Assembly: GCF_002954445.1 (NCBI RefSeq)
Contig: NZ_MQWA01000001.1
Span: 3,937,717-3,988,185 of the forward strand
Direction of reading: 5' to 3'
DNA: 50,469 bases
Source: Rubritalea profundi
GTDB lineage: Bacteria > Verrucomicrobiota > Verrucomicrobiia > Verrucomicrobiales > Akkermansiaceae
The position numbers and the translations under genes are program-made. The notes under the pieces were generated by a model that worked only from the letters and a program-made list of their open reading frames with translations, made no database searches and was not told the DNA's origin. Positions 16,573 to 25,439 of the stretch are shown here, piece after piece (position 1 is the first letter of the stretch; each line of letters opens with the position of its first letter).

Positions 16573-16648
16573 GGCCCATTAGCTCAGTTGGTAGAGCAAC
16601 GGATTGAAAATCCGTGTGTCCTTGGTTCGAATCCGAGATGGGCCACCA
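16573..16648 (+). tRNA. tRNA-Phe (GAA)
   Basis: Complete cloverleaf of 76 nt including an encoded CCA. The acceptor arms GGCCCAT and ATGGGCC are complementary. The anticodon loop TTGAAAA sits between GGA and TCC stem arms, giving anticodon GAA, and the T-loop is GGTTCGAATCC. A terminator hairpin follows 4 bp later. Confidence 0.97.
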
Positions 16649-16652
16649 CTTT

Positions 16653-16679
16653 AAACCCTGCTTCTACGCAGGGTTTTTT
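16653..16679 (+). terminator. Rho-independent terminator of tRNA-Phe
   Basis: AAACCCTGC and GCAGGGTTT form the stem with loop TTCTAC, and the right arm runs into a T tract (16674-16679). Confidence 0.85.
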
Positions 16680-16864
16680 GTGTCCAGATTGTAGCTTCGG
16701 AGGAGTGGTGGTAGTCCTTTCCGTGGCACTCCAACCATTCGCCTTTTCGATGGAAAGTGTGAGACGCCCAACCCACACTCTCAATACCAATTTCTATTGG
16801 CCAATAAGTCGAGCCTAGTGATAAATTGGAAGCGGCCTCACGGCTATAGAGTAAGAAAACCATG

Positions 16865-16898
16865 AAAAAAAGCCCCTAAACCTATACGGTATAAGGGC
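16865..16898 (-). terminator. Rho-independent terminator of tRNA-Arg
   Basis: Read on the minus strand, GCCCTTATACC pairs imperfectly with GGTTTAGGGGC and is followed by a run of seven T. It lies just downstream of the tRNA 3' end. Confidence 0.7.
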
Positions 16899-16905
16899 GA
16901 ATCAA

Positions 16906-16982
16906 TGGTACTCCCTACAGGACTTGAACCTGTGACCTACGGATTAGAAATCCGTTGCTCTATCCAGCTGAGCTAAGGGAGC
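16906..16982 (-). tRNA. tRNA-Arg (TCT)
   Basis: 77 nt with encoded CCA. The acceptor arms GCTCCCT and AGGGAGT pair with one G-T. The anticodon arm CGGATTTCTAATCCG places TCT at the anticodon, reading AGA/AGG. The T-arm loop is GGTTCAAGTCC. It converges with tRNA-Phe. Confidence 0.96.
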
Positions 16983-17632
16983 GCATTAAAAAAGTAAAAA
17001 AAGTGCCACCCCCGGAGTGGAGCCAGAGGCAGCGGGGATTTGGTACTTCCATAATTTGTCGATGGCAAGCTGAATCTTGTATTTGCGGTAAAATTTCCTC
17101 CATACGACAATAAATGGGCTCTTCACGCGCTACGCATGATCAAACTAGATAAAGGCTGAAGAATTCCTATATACGAATTGGGTTTGCTAGAGATTGGTGG
17201 ATATTAGATATTACTCAATATTCTTAGGTTTCAACTTGAGTTGAATCAGATCGAACAAAACTACCGCTAAGCTATATGGCGGTAGATTTTGATCCATTCT
17301 CTTTAATTTGCAGACTGGAGAGATGCGTAGGCATACGTCATGCATAGCGCGTGAAGAGCCAATAAATGTGAGTGCTCGGTGGCTGCGGCGCTCGACAGGA
17401 TTAACCAACTTTTTCAGAATTGAGTAAATAATCATAATTACTCATCGATAGAGCCATGGATTCCTAGTTCATTTTAGTGGGTATCAGCTGATGAGTTTTG
17501 TGAATCCAGTGGAATTCTGATAATTCTGTCTAAAGCGGTGTAGGGTCGATCTATTCTGTTGATTACTGAGTTCGGGGTTGCTTGTGTGGGTTTTTCTCTT
17601 TAGTCCAGCCAGTCCACACACAAAGTTTTTCT
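16983..17632. other. Gene-free spacer holding a MITE
   Basis: About 650 bp between tRNA-Arg and the SulP gene. Apart from the MITE (17117-17360) and its flanking 8-bp repeats I see no gene. The single open frame (minus strand, 17211-17435) crosses the right MITE end and lacks any recognisable content. Confidence 0.6.
17109..17368. mobile_element. MITE of 244 bp with 23-bp inverted ends and 8-bp target duplication
   Basis: Direct repeats AATAAATG at 17109-17116 and 17361-17368 flank an element (17117-17360). Its ends are inverted repeats of 23 bp matching at 22 positions: left 17117-17139 begins GGCTCTTCACGCGCTA, right 17338-17360 is its complement. The interior (about 200 bp) encodes no transposase, so the element is non-autonomous. 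The 8-bp duplication and the GGCTCTT-type ends resemble the ISL3 family as I know it; family assignment is inference. It sits in a spacer and interrupts no recognisable gene. Confidence 0.88.
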
Positions 17633-19215
17633 ATGTTTCAATTTAAAAAAAAACGCGGCAACCTGAAGGACGACTGTCTTTCGGGATTCACTGTCTCTCT
17701 AGTACTTGTCCCCGAGCTATTGCCTTTTCGTTTATTGCGGGGGTTAGCCCGATCATTGGCCTCTGGTCAGCCGTATTTGTCGGCTTCATCACAGCTGCTT
17801 TTGGTGGCCGCCCAGGCATGATCTGTGGTGCCACTGGTGCTATCGCAATCGTCGCTGCTCAGGCATACCAGCTCGGCGCCGCTACTGGGATCGAAGGGAT
17901 GGACTACAAGTACCTCTTCATCGCGCTGATTCTGGCTGGTATCATTCAGACGACTATTGGCCTGTGCAAACTGGGACGGCTGATTCGACTGGTCCCCCAC
18001 CCGGTTATGATGGGATTTGTTAATGGCCTCGCGGTAGTGATCGCGCTGGGCCAGTTAGTCTTCTTTAAAAATAAGGATGGCTCGTGGATTGAGGGATCGT
18101 CACTAGCAATGATGGTTGGTTTGGTGGTTCTTACGATGGCTATCATCGTGTTCCTACCTAAGCTCACTAAGGCTGTCCCTCCTTCACTCATGGCTATTTT
18201 AGCAGTGGGTCTTGCCACGTACTTCGGAGTAGTGGATGGACGTACTGTGGCTGACGTCTTGGAAACTCTCTCTAAAGATGGCTCACGGACTTTTGATACA
18301 GGCCTTCCAACCTTTCAAGGAGGCCTGTTCGGCGGTGTGACTTTTGATTGGGCCTTCTGGAAAGGCATCCTGCCGATCTCTATCACAATTGCGATTGTCG
18401 GTTTGATCGAGTCATTACTTACTCTCCAACTGATCGATGAGATCACTGACAGCCGAGGTAAATCCAACCGTGAGTGTCTGGCTCAGGGTGCTGCTAATAT
18501 GGCTTCAGGCTTCTTCGGCGGCATGGGTGGTTGTGCTACTATTGGTCAATCGCTTCTCAACATGAAGTCTGGTGGTCGTGGCCGAACATCAGGCATCGTC
18601 GGTGCGCTTTCGCTGGCAGCGTTCATTCTATTCGGATCTAAATTCATCCTAGCGATTCCTATTGCCGCCCTTGTGGGTGTGATGTTCATGATTGTTATTG
18701 CGACCTTCGAGTGGTCGACCTTCAAGACAATCGGCAAGGTTCCCAACTCTGATATCTTCGTGATCCTAGTGGTGACCTTAGTGACCATTTTCTCACACAA
18801 CTTAGCACTGGCAGTGCTCTGCGGCATCATTGTCTCAGCACTCGCATTTGCAGTGAAGAGCTCACAGCACGTCACAGTTGATGTGGTCAAGGACACGGAC
18901 GATGAGAAAGTTTACGCGGTCGAAGGTATGATTTACTTCGCCTCCGTCAGTGACTTCGTTGAGAATTTTAAAGCGAGGAGCGATTCCAAAAACATAGTAA
19001 TCGACTTTGAGAAGGCGCGCATCTGTGACCACTCAGGTATTGATGCCATCCATGCGATGTCCGAGCGCTACCGCAAGGTTGGCAAGACACTGCACCTGCG
19101 TCATCTCTCGGCCGACTGCCGCAACATGATCAAGCGTGCTGGCACCTTGGTAGATATCGAGGTTCTTCCTGACGATCCAGACTACAGCGTGGCGCGTCTT
19201 CGTTCAGACAAGTAA
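17633..19215 (+). pseudogene. SulP-family anion transporter with STAS domain, frameshifted near the N-terminus
   Basis: SulP permease predicted to move sulfate, bicarbonate or a similar anion. It starts at ATG 17633 (MFQFKKKRGNLKDDCLSGF), giving the usual cytoplasmic N-terminus. The frame breaks after VLVPE near 17716 and resumes one frame over as AFSFIAGVSPIIGLWSAVF. Restoring one G (GAGCT to GAGGCT) gives VPEAIAFSF, matching family consensus. The rest is intact: multiple membrane helices, GGMGGCATIGQSLLNMKSGG, and a C-terminal STAS domain from about residue 415 with DHSGIDAIHAM. The downstream open frame from 17818 would lack the first helices. With the frameshift corrected the length is about 527 residues. 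A strong terminator follows. Confidence 0.88.
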
Positions 19216-19240
19216 GTCCGCGCAGTGCCCATTTTTACAG

Positions 19241-19274
19241 CTCCAACGTGATTCTTTCACGTTGGAGTTTTTTT
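19241..19274 (+). terminator. Rho-independent terminator after the SulP gene
   Basis: CTCCAACGTG (19241-19250) and CACGTTGGAG (19258-19267) form a perfect ten-base stem, followed by seven T. Confidence 0.95.
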
Positions 19275-19313
19275 GTTTTGCGCCACTAGCTTGGCTTTCG
19301 TACTAACAATCCA

Positions 19314-19922
19314 ATGGATGAGCAAAAGAAGCGTGGGCTATTGATTGTGGTGGAAGGAATTGACGGCACAGGAAAGTCCTCGCAGGTCAAAATGCTAGCT
19401 GATGCGCTACGCTCAATCGGTGAGGACGCCCTCCAGGACCGTGAGCCATCCGATGGACCATTTGGAAAAATACTCCGGGCTTCAATGACTGAGGGCCGAT
19501 TTTCTCCTGATGCAGAGCTCGAGATGTTTCATAAAGACCGTAGGCAACATGTGAATGATGTCATTCTTCCTGCTCTTGAGGCTGGTACGCATGTGGTGCT
19601 GGATCGGTATTACTTTTCCACCATGGCCTACCAAGGTGCTAATGGCTTTGATGTTGCTGAGTTGCGCGAGACGAATGAGTCCTTCGCTCCAGCTCCCGAT
19701 ATTTTATTTATCCTCGATCTCGATGTCGACCAAGCGCTCGAACGCATTGGCACACGTGGCGACGAGGCCAACGAATTTGAACAACGCGATGCCCTTCAAT
19801 TCTGCCGCGATGTCTTTCTGAGTGTGAAAGATGAGTCCTACGCGAGGGTCATCGACTCCAGCCCATCGATCGAGACGATTCATGCTGAGATGCTGAAATT
19901 AGCTCTGGCTGAAATTCATTAG
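19314..19922 (+). CDS. tmk: Thymidylate kinase
   Basis: Phosphorylates dTMP to dTDP in DNA precursor synthesis. 202 residues. The P-loop is GIDGTGKSS, the DRYYFSTMAYQG motif and the REPSDGPFGK segment (substrate side) are present, and the lid region follows. ATG 19314 is preceded by a strong terminator, so it has its own promoter. A decayed FAD monooxygenase frame begins 9 bp after its stop, suggesting the two were once co-transcribed. Confidence 0.94.
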   Translation: MDEQKKRGLLIVVEGIDGTGKSSQVKMLADALRSIGEDALQDREPSDGPFGKILRASMTEGRFSPDAELEMFHKDRRQHVNDVILPALEAGTHVVLDRYYFSTMAYQGANGFDVAELRETNESFAPAPDILFILDLDVDQALERIGTRGDEANEFEQRDALQFCRDVFLSVKDESYARVIDSSPSIETIHAEMLKLALAEIH

Positions 19923-19931
19923 TGTGACGCG

Positions 19932-21130
19932 ATAAGCAAGCCACTTCGTATCGCTATTGTTGGCTTCGGTAGTGCCGGCGCCGCGAGTGCTATTCTACTG
20001 GCACGCGATGGCCATGCCGTGAGCCTATTTGAAAGGGCTCCAGAAACTCCCCCATCGGCGCTGGATTTCTACTGCAACCGACTGGTCTAGCAGTCCTCAA
20101 AGAGCTTGGGATATACAATGATGTATTGCCTATGACGACGGTCATCAACCAACTCCACTGCATCAACGACCGTGGAGCGACCATGCCAGACCTTCACTAC
20201 GGAGAACTTTGCCAGGGCATCGCTGGGGCTGGGACCCACCGCTGCACACTTTTTGAGCATCTGGAGAAAGCCGTCATTCAGGCTGGTGTTCGTCTTCACT
20301 GGGGGACCGAAATCTCCAAAATTCAGACGAAGGGAAATATCGATCAGCTGATCGACACAGAGGCTAACGGCCATGGCCCATTTGATTTACTTTTAGTCTG
20401 TGATGGATCGCGCTCGACTCTGCGTGACCAAATAGGTCTCCCCTACTCGCATAGACAATTCCCGTGGGGGGCGTTGTGGTTTATCGGGAAACGCACTGAG
20501 GCCTTTCACTCTAATTAGCTGTGGCAGCCGGTCAGTTCCACCGATAAGCTCTGCGGGCTGCTGCCGACTGGAACCGAGCACGATTTACTAAGCCTCTTTT
20601 GGTCGATACGGATGGATAAAGTCGAGCAATGGCGTGACACCCCGCTCGATGAATGGAAGGAGTCGGTTCTCAAGCTCGCACCGCAGGCAGAGGGATTTCT
20701 ACAGCAAATCAACAGCCACGATGACTTGTCTGTCGCTAGTTACCACGATGTGGTGATGAAAAAATGGCACACTAACAATGTGGCTATATTAGGAGACGCT
20801 GCCCATGCTCTGAGCCCGCAATTGGGACAAGGAGTCAACCTCGCCTTGGTGGATGCTAGCACCCTAGCGCAATGCCTAAGAGAGTTAGATCTCCCCGAGG
20901 CGCTCACGAGTTACTCCGAGAGGCGGAAAAAGCATCTCGCCTTTTACCAACGTGCCACACGCTGGGCGACGCCATTTTTCCAATCAGACTACAGGTTGTT
21001 AGGAACAGCCAGAGATCTCTCCTTCCCAGTGATGAATTCTCTGCCATGGGCAAGAAAGCAGATGACGGCGACAATGGCTGGGCTGAAGACCGGCCCGTTC
21101 GGCATACTGTCTCCGGATAATTTCGTTTAG
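19932..21130 (+). pseudogene. FAD-dependent aromatic-ring/UbiH-type monooxygenase, decayed
   Basis: Translating across frames gives a whole flavoprotein monooxygenase. The N-terminal Rossmann segment IAIVGFGSAGAASAILL has GxGxxG and ends in LFER; then IGAGFLLQPTGLAVL; a middle DLLLVCDGSRSTLR (the DG motif); and the C-terminal GDAAHALSPQLGQGVNLAL flavin-binding motif. Three lesions are visible: the expected ATG is ATA (19932-19934), one base is missing at the C run 20049-20053, and a TAG at 20516-20518 interrupts an otherwise continuous frame (HSN stop LWQPVSS). Stretches that remain open cannot produce a complete FAD fold. It follows tmk by 9 bp. Substrate unknown. Several independent lesions make true pseudogene status more likely than sequencing error. 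Confidence 0.87.
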
Positions 21131-21216
21131 CATCTGAGCTAGTCGAATGTATTTATTTTATGCAGGGTTATCAGAATTTTGACAGAATTCAAAAAATCTT
21201 AAACGATGCCTTGATT

Positions 21217-21229
21217 TCTCCGTTGGAGA
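21217..21229. repeat. Hairpin TCTCC-GTT-GGAGA, second copy
   Basis: Identical to 4084-4096. It lies 6 bp before the long inverted repeat. Confidence 0.55.
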
Positions 21230-21235
21230 GGTCGT

Positions 21236-21306
21236 GTGACGGTGGTTTCTAACCGCCTAGTCCGTAGTTGATATATTTTGGTTTGGCGGTTGGAAACCAC
21301 CGCCAC
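21236..21306. repeat. 22-bp inverted repeat around a 27-bp spacer
   Basis: The left arm (21236-21257) and the right arm (21285-21306) are complementary at 20 of 22 positions, with one of the two exceptions a G-T pair. No T tract follows either arm. It lies between the decayed monooxygenase and the stop of riboflavin synthase. Confidence 0.8.
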
Positions 21307-21389
21307 GGAGGTCACTAGCGAATAGAAACTCGCACCTATCCATATCATGAGAATCATGTTATACGACAAAAAGCACTAAAGGCTTGGAG

Positions 21390-21974
21390 CTATTTGGCGA
21401 GTAATTTTTCGGTGTACTTAGCCAGAAGGTCAGCCTCGAGGTTTACTGGCTTGGCTACGGGACAAGCGTGTAAGTGTGTGTGCTCGAAAGTGTGCGGTGT
21501 GATCCAGAAGACCGCACTGCTGTCTGTGAGTTCAGCGATTGTAAGTGAGATACCATCGATAGCGATGGAGCCTTTATCGATGCAATACTTGTGAATTGAT
21601 TCAGGGAGAGCGACTTCGAAACGATGGTCCTGCCCGTGTTTGGAGAGATCGAGAATCGAGCCAGTGTCGTCGACGTGGCCTTGTACAAAATGTCCGCCGA
21701 GGCGGTCGTGTGCTCTAAGAGCGCGCTCGAGGTTGACCACAGAACCCACTTCTAGCTCACCTAGTGAGGTGACTTTGAGCGTCTGAGCTAGGAGATCAAA
21801 TTTGGCTGAATCATCATCAAATTCAGCGACTGTGAGACAGCATCCATTGGTGGCTACAGAGTCACCGAGTGCGAGTTCACTAGCGAAAGGTATAGCAATG
21901 GTGAAGCGTGATTGCTCGCCAAGGTTTTCGATGTGAGTGATGGTGCCGGTAGTTTCGACAAGTCCTGTAAACAT
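21390..21974 (-). CDS. ribE: Riboflavin synthase alpha chain
   Basis: Dismutates two 6,7-dimethyl-8-ribityllumazine molecules to riboflavin. 194 residues, starting with the invariant MFTGLVE. Both lumazine-binding repeats are visible: NGCCLTVAEF in the first and DGISLTIAEL in the second, with GGHFVQGHVD between. Some groups name this gene ribC. No other rib gene is adjacent and no FMN riboswitch is seen in the 54 bp upstream, which instead contains the terminator of the preceding gene. Confidence 0.95.
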   Translation of the reverse strand: MFTGLVETTGTITHIENLGEQSRFTIAIPFASELALGDSVATNGCCLTVAEFDDDSAKFDLLAQTLKVTSLGELEVGSVVNLERALRAHDRLGGHFVQGHVDDTGSILDLSKHGQDHRFEVALPESIHKYCIDKGSIAIDGISLTIAELTDSSAVFWITPHTFEHTHLHACPVAKPVNLEADLLAKYTEKLLAK

Positions 21975-21988
21975 GATGATGTGATGGT

Positions 21989-22015
21989 AAAAAAAAGCCC
22001 CGACATTGTCGAGGC
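21989..22015 (-). terminator. Terminator of the Na+/H+ antiporter-like gene
   Basis: On the minus strand GCCTCGAC, loop AAT, GTCGGGGC, followed by eight T. It lies 14 bp past the stop codon. Confidence 0.92.
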
Positions 22016-22028
22016 CTGTAGATTGATT

Positions 22029-23783
22029 TTAGTGAGGGAGACCGCTGTGAGCGTCGTGATGAGTGTTGAGGCCTGCATCAGTATGTTCAGCATCGTGCTG
22101 GTCTTCAGCATGCTCGTCGTGGTGTTCTACACCGTCAAGAGGATCCACAGTCATACCTTTGGATGGAATAAGCATGAAACATGCTCCCATAATGACCGTT
22201 GGGATTAGGGCTGCTTTCACCAGCTTGAACGGCACTACACCACCCTTGAAATGCTTACCGAGGATTGACTGACCCGCTGGGTTAGGCGCGTTGGCAATGA
22301 CCGTGAGACCTCCACCAGTAACAGCACCTGCTAGGATAGCGTACTTTGCTCCAATAGAGAGACCTGGCGCTTGTGAGGCAAGGTAGGTGATCGCGGCATT
22401 GTCGTTGAATGCTGTGAGCACAGTGGAGCCGATCATGAGGATGTACTTGTTATCGATTGATGTGATCAATGGCTCAATCCACCAGGACTGGCACTTACCA
22501 TGAATCACGAGACCTGCGAGGAAGAAACCAACCAAGAGTGGCGACTTCATACTCACCTCATTCTGGTGATGACCAGTAGTCTGGGTGAATCCGAGGAAGA
22601 ACACGAATCCAAGAATGAAGAGTGGTGGATCGTGCGCGTTGAGCACAGTCCATGCAAGGAATACGATGTGGATGAATGTGACAAAAAATGGGATGGCGTC
22701 TTCACGCTCAGCCCACAGTGGACGTCGTGTTTCCTGACCGTCTTCTGCAGCCAATGCTTTGAAATGTTTTTTGTAGATGAAGAAGTAGAGGGCGTTGGCA
22801 ATGAAGATACCGACCACAGCTTTGAGTCCAAAGTTGAGGAACATGTATTCCAGTCCGAAGTTCCACTTACTAGCAACCATCAAGACTGGTGGAGCCGCAA
22901 AGTGTGAGAGCGTGCCTCCGACAGATATGTTGACGAAGAGCAAGCCAAGTGTGGCGTAGGCGAAGTTCGCTGGTGGATTTTTATCGAAGAATCGCTTAGC
23001 GAGCAACATAGCAGCGATTGTCATCGCTGCAGGTTCGGTAATAAATGAACCAAGAATCGGAGCGATAGTGATGATGGAGATCCACCAAGCTGCTGGGCCG
23101 CCACCAAAGAGTCGAGCCACTGAGCCGATGACTCTTTCTGAGAATCGAACCACTGGGCGAGTTGCAGCAATCGCCATGATGACCACGACAAACACAGGCT
23201 CGATAAAGTTCACGTCACTACCGAAGTAGAGCTGGATCTGATGGTAGCCATCTAGGAATCCATCAAGACCTTCACCGAGGAAACCAAAGAAATAGTAGAT
23301 GGATATAACCAGAGCTGCTACCCAGAGACCGAAGATAACTTCGACTTCTCCGAGGAAGTGCAGAGCCTGAGCTCTGAATGAGACATCATCCTGCGCGTCA
23401 TCTTCGAGTTTAGCGCAGGCTGTGCGACCTTCTTTTTTGATGCGGACCTCGTGTTTTTCTTGATGGTGATGCGCCATATTTACAAAAAATCCAGCCAAGA
23501 ATGTGTGAAGGATAGCGCAAACGAAAATGATTGAGGCGACAAGGTTGAAGCCATTTTGCTGCATTGAGCGGTAGGAAAGAGTCTCACCAAGGTCGATTTT
23601 ACCATCATCGGTGAGTTTTTTATCATAGTAGCCCAAGGGGAGTGGGAATTCGGCAAATTGGTCTTCTGTGAGACCGTATTCACCAGCTTTGTAGGCTGGT
23701 TGCTTTTGTGCGGACGCCATGGCTAGTGAGCTAAGCCCAATGAGGGCCATCATGGCGAAAATGAGGTGTTTGTAGGTGCTCAT
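22029..23783 (-). CDS. Putative Na+/H+ antiporter (Na_H_antiport_3 type)
   Basis: Integral membrane protein of 584 residues with about 12 hydrophobic segments. The overall pattern (GGGPAAWWISIITIAPILGSFITEPAAMT, then FVNISVGGTLSHFAAPP, then GSTVLTAFNDNAAITYLASQ) matches a family annotated as putative Na+/H+ antiporters of the ion-transporter superfamily. ATG 23783 is chosen because it starts a signal-like sequence (MSTYKHLIFAMMALIGLSS); the open frame extends 60 codons upstream without membrane character. An N-terminal cytosolic-looking insert contains HHHQEKHE, and the final 31 residues are rich in His and Asp, which could bind metal. Transport ion is inferred from the family only. Monocistronic, with a strong terminator. 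Confidence 0.82.
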   Translation of the reverse strand: MSTYKHLIFAMMALIGLSSLAMASAQKQPAYKAGEYGLTEDQFAEFPLPLGYYDKKLTDDGKIDLGETLSYRSMQQNGFNLVASIIFVCAILHTFLAGFFVNMAHHHQEKHEVRIKKEGRTACAKLEDDAQDDVSFRAQALHFLGEVEVIFGLWVAALVISIYYFFGFLGEGLDGFLDGYHQIQLYFGSDVNFIEPVFVVVIMAIAATRPVVRFSERVIGSVARLFGGGPAAWWISIITIAPILGSFITEPAAMTIAAMLLAKRFFDKNPPANFAYATLGLLFVNISVGGTLSHFAAPPVLMVASKWNFGLEYMFLNFGLKAVVGIFIANALYFFIYKKHFKALAAEDGQETRRPLWAEREDAIPFFVTFIHIVFLAWTVLNAHDPPLFILGFVFFLGFTQTTGHHQNEVSMKSPLLVGFFLAGLVIHGKCQSWWIEPLITSIDNKYILMIGSTVLTAFNDNAAITYLASQAPGLSIGAKYAILAGAVTGGGLTVIANAPNPAGQSILGKHFKGGVVPFKLVKAALIPTVIMGACFMLIPSKGMTVDPLDGVEHHDEHAEDQHDAEHTDAGLNTHHDAHSGLPH

Positions 23784-23896
23784 AATAAATGTAAGTTTGT
23801 GTGTGTTGTGAAATAAACGTATATTGTCAATCCAGCAATGCTTATTTGTGTCGTTGTTTCCGAGAATGGTGGCTTGAATTGCCTGCCCGCTTTGAT

Positions 23897-24826
23897 ATGC
23901 CTGAGAGCATGCAGCAACTCCTTCGTCTACTCGCTCTGGCAACCACGGCATGCACCATAGCATTTGGCTTCACTAGCTGTGCTGTCATCGGTAGAAATGC
24001 GCAAGGTGTAGGGGATGAGCTCAAGAACCTCACGGGGTTCGGCGAGGACGATGAAAAAAAGGAAAACAGCTCGAGCTTGAAGGATCTAGCAGACATCCAA
24101 GCTACCTTGACGACCGACTCTAGCCAGCTCTACAGTGAAGATAAAATCGTCTGGGCTGACGAAGATCCTGACAAGCCGATGGCTGAGCTCGAAGAAATTT
24201 GGAAAATAGGCCCGCAAGATAATTGGCACGAGAGCTATACCGAGGCCATGCGATTAGCGCGTAAAAATGGCAAACCGGTTCTGCTATGGTTCACCAATTC
24301 ACACCGAAATACAGCGGCCAAGTCTCTGGATAATGAGCTCTTTTCTCATTCAGAATTTGAGGACTGGGCTGCCGAAAATGTCGTACGACTGCGCATGGAT
24401 AGTAATATTAACGAGGATGATGAGCGGCGGAAAGATAAAAAACAAAAGTACATCAACCAACTCCGCAAGCAATACAAGGTTATGGGCTCACCCGTTGTAC
24501 TGATGCTGTCACCTCGTGGGACACAATTCGGCAAGTACAGAGGCTACAAGACAGGAGGGTCTCTCTTCTATTTTGGCCGATTGAAGTCGGCCCATCGCAA
24601 TGCTCTGGCTGACTACGGCAACTGGCGCGAAGAATATGAAGCAAAAGGCTACAGGATTTGGCACGACAACAAAGGCCGTAAGGTTTTTGCCAAGCCCGTT
24701 TCTTTAAAATCTGGCGAAATTACCCTCAAAAACCCTGAGGGGAAACGCTCAAAAACAAGCCTCAAAAAGCTATCACCCGCTGACCAAGCTTGGGTCGCCG
24801 ACTATGTGAAAAAGCAAAAGAAGTAG
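23897..24826 (+). CDS. Lipoprotein with thioredoxin-like fold and C-terminal SHD1 domain
   Basis: 309 residues from ATG 23897 (an ATG 12 bases later is equally possible). The signal sequence ends FTSC with lipidated Cys28. After an acidic linker, residues about 110-220 look like a thioredoxin-like domain: WHESYTEAMRLARKNGKPVLLWFT, then an NELFSHSEF helix and MGSPVVLMLSP. The usual CxxC position reads SHRN, so redox activity is unlikely. Residues about 255-305 form an SHD1-type beta domain (YRIWHDNKGRKVFAKPV, then LKKLSPADQAWV), common in secreted proteins of Planctomycetes and Verrucomicrobia. It is divergent from the antiporter gene. Function unknown; probably an envelope adaptor. Confidence 0.75.
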   Translation: MPESMQQLLRLLALATTACTIAFGFTSCAVIGRNAQGVGDELKNLTGFGEDDEKKENSSSLKDLADIQATLTTDSSQLYSEDKIVWADEDPDKPMAELEEIWKIGPQDNWHESYTEAMRLARKNGKPVLLWFTNSHRNTAAKSLDNELFSHSEFEDWAAENVVRLRMDSNINEDDERRKDKKQKYINQLRKQYKVMGSPVVLMLSPRGTQFGKYRGYKTGGSLFYFGRLKSAHRNALADYGNWREEYEAKGYRIWHDNKGRKVFAKPVSLKSGEITLKNPEGKRSKTSLKKLSPADQAWVADYVKKQKK

Positions 24827-24935
24827 TCTCTAACACCGAGTGGTATAATAGCTATAGGCTGAGTAGACGTTCGACACGGATGAAGTCCGAGGTCAGTGGG
24901 AATGTCAAAGGTCTAAAAGTCGAAAGTCAGGTTTC

Positions 24936-24951
24936 ATCGCGTGGTCGCGAT
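24936..24951. repeat. Hairpin ATCGCG-TGGT-CGCGAT
   Basis: Perfect six-base stem in the short spacer after the lipoprotein gene. Part of the same class of small spacer hairpins. Confidence 0.5.
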
Positions 24952-24973
24952 TGTTGAGCAGAGTTCTTTCCTA

Positions 24974-25177
24974 CTACCTAAGCAGGAAGTAAAACCCGAT
25001 TGCAGCGCCGCCAATCCAAACCGCAATGATGTGGGCTACACCAAAGGAGCGTGCACCAGGGCTTTCGGCTGGATCATCTTTATGGGGGCCAAACAAAACA
25101 TTGTAGCGAGCCACCAGCCAAGCTCCGAGTGAAAACCAAAAGAGAAGAAAGAGGATGAGTCCGATTTTTATGATCAT
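24974..25177 (-). CDS. Small membrane protein of unknown function
   Basis: 67 residues with two hydrophobic helices (residues about 3-22 and 48-66) joined by a polar loop containing GPHKDDPAESPGARSFG. This arrangement is not random and the frame is free of spacer words. No family recognised. It converges with the lipoprotein gene. Confidence 0.5.
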   Translation of the reverse strand: MIIKIGLILFLLFWFSLGAWLVARYNVLFGPHKDDPAESPGARSFGVAHIIAVWIGGAAIGFYFLLR

Positions 25178-25439
25178 GGTGTAGTATAATGTGTGGTAAA
25201 TCTCTCCCCTTTAACTAGCGAGTAGCCAGCCTAGGGAATCTCGAGTATTCGTGGATTTCGTGTTATGAGTGGTAAAGGAATTTCAACGCAACAACATTCA
25301 GCAGTGTGAGTAACACTAACAAGTAATCTGTATAGTCTGCTAAATCTGTGGTTGAGACTAGCTTCATCGTTCCGGCAGCTTTCGTGCTATTTGTTGTAAA
25401 GAGTATCATCGCAACAGCCTTTAGCTGTGAGAGGAGAAA
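25178..25439. repeat. Spacer with dispersed words and a small hairpin
   Basis: Contains CGAGTATTCGTGGATTTCGT (near 25240), AATCTGTGGTTGAGACTAGC and CTTCATCGTTCCGGC (near 25344-25380), and the hairpin ACAGC-CTTTA-GCTGT (25414-25428). No gene seen. Confidence 0.55.

Noticed and set aside
16588-16863. Short open frames over and beside the tRNA-Phe gene
   Set aside because: They overlap the tRNA and its terminator and have no recognisable features.
17211-17435. 74-codon minus-strand open frame near the MITE
   Set aside because: It runs over the right inverted end of the MITE, has no recognisable content and no good start context.
21975-22028. Possible FMN riboswitch before ribE
   Set aside because: The spacer is only 54 bp and is occupied by the terminator of the upstream gene.
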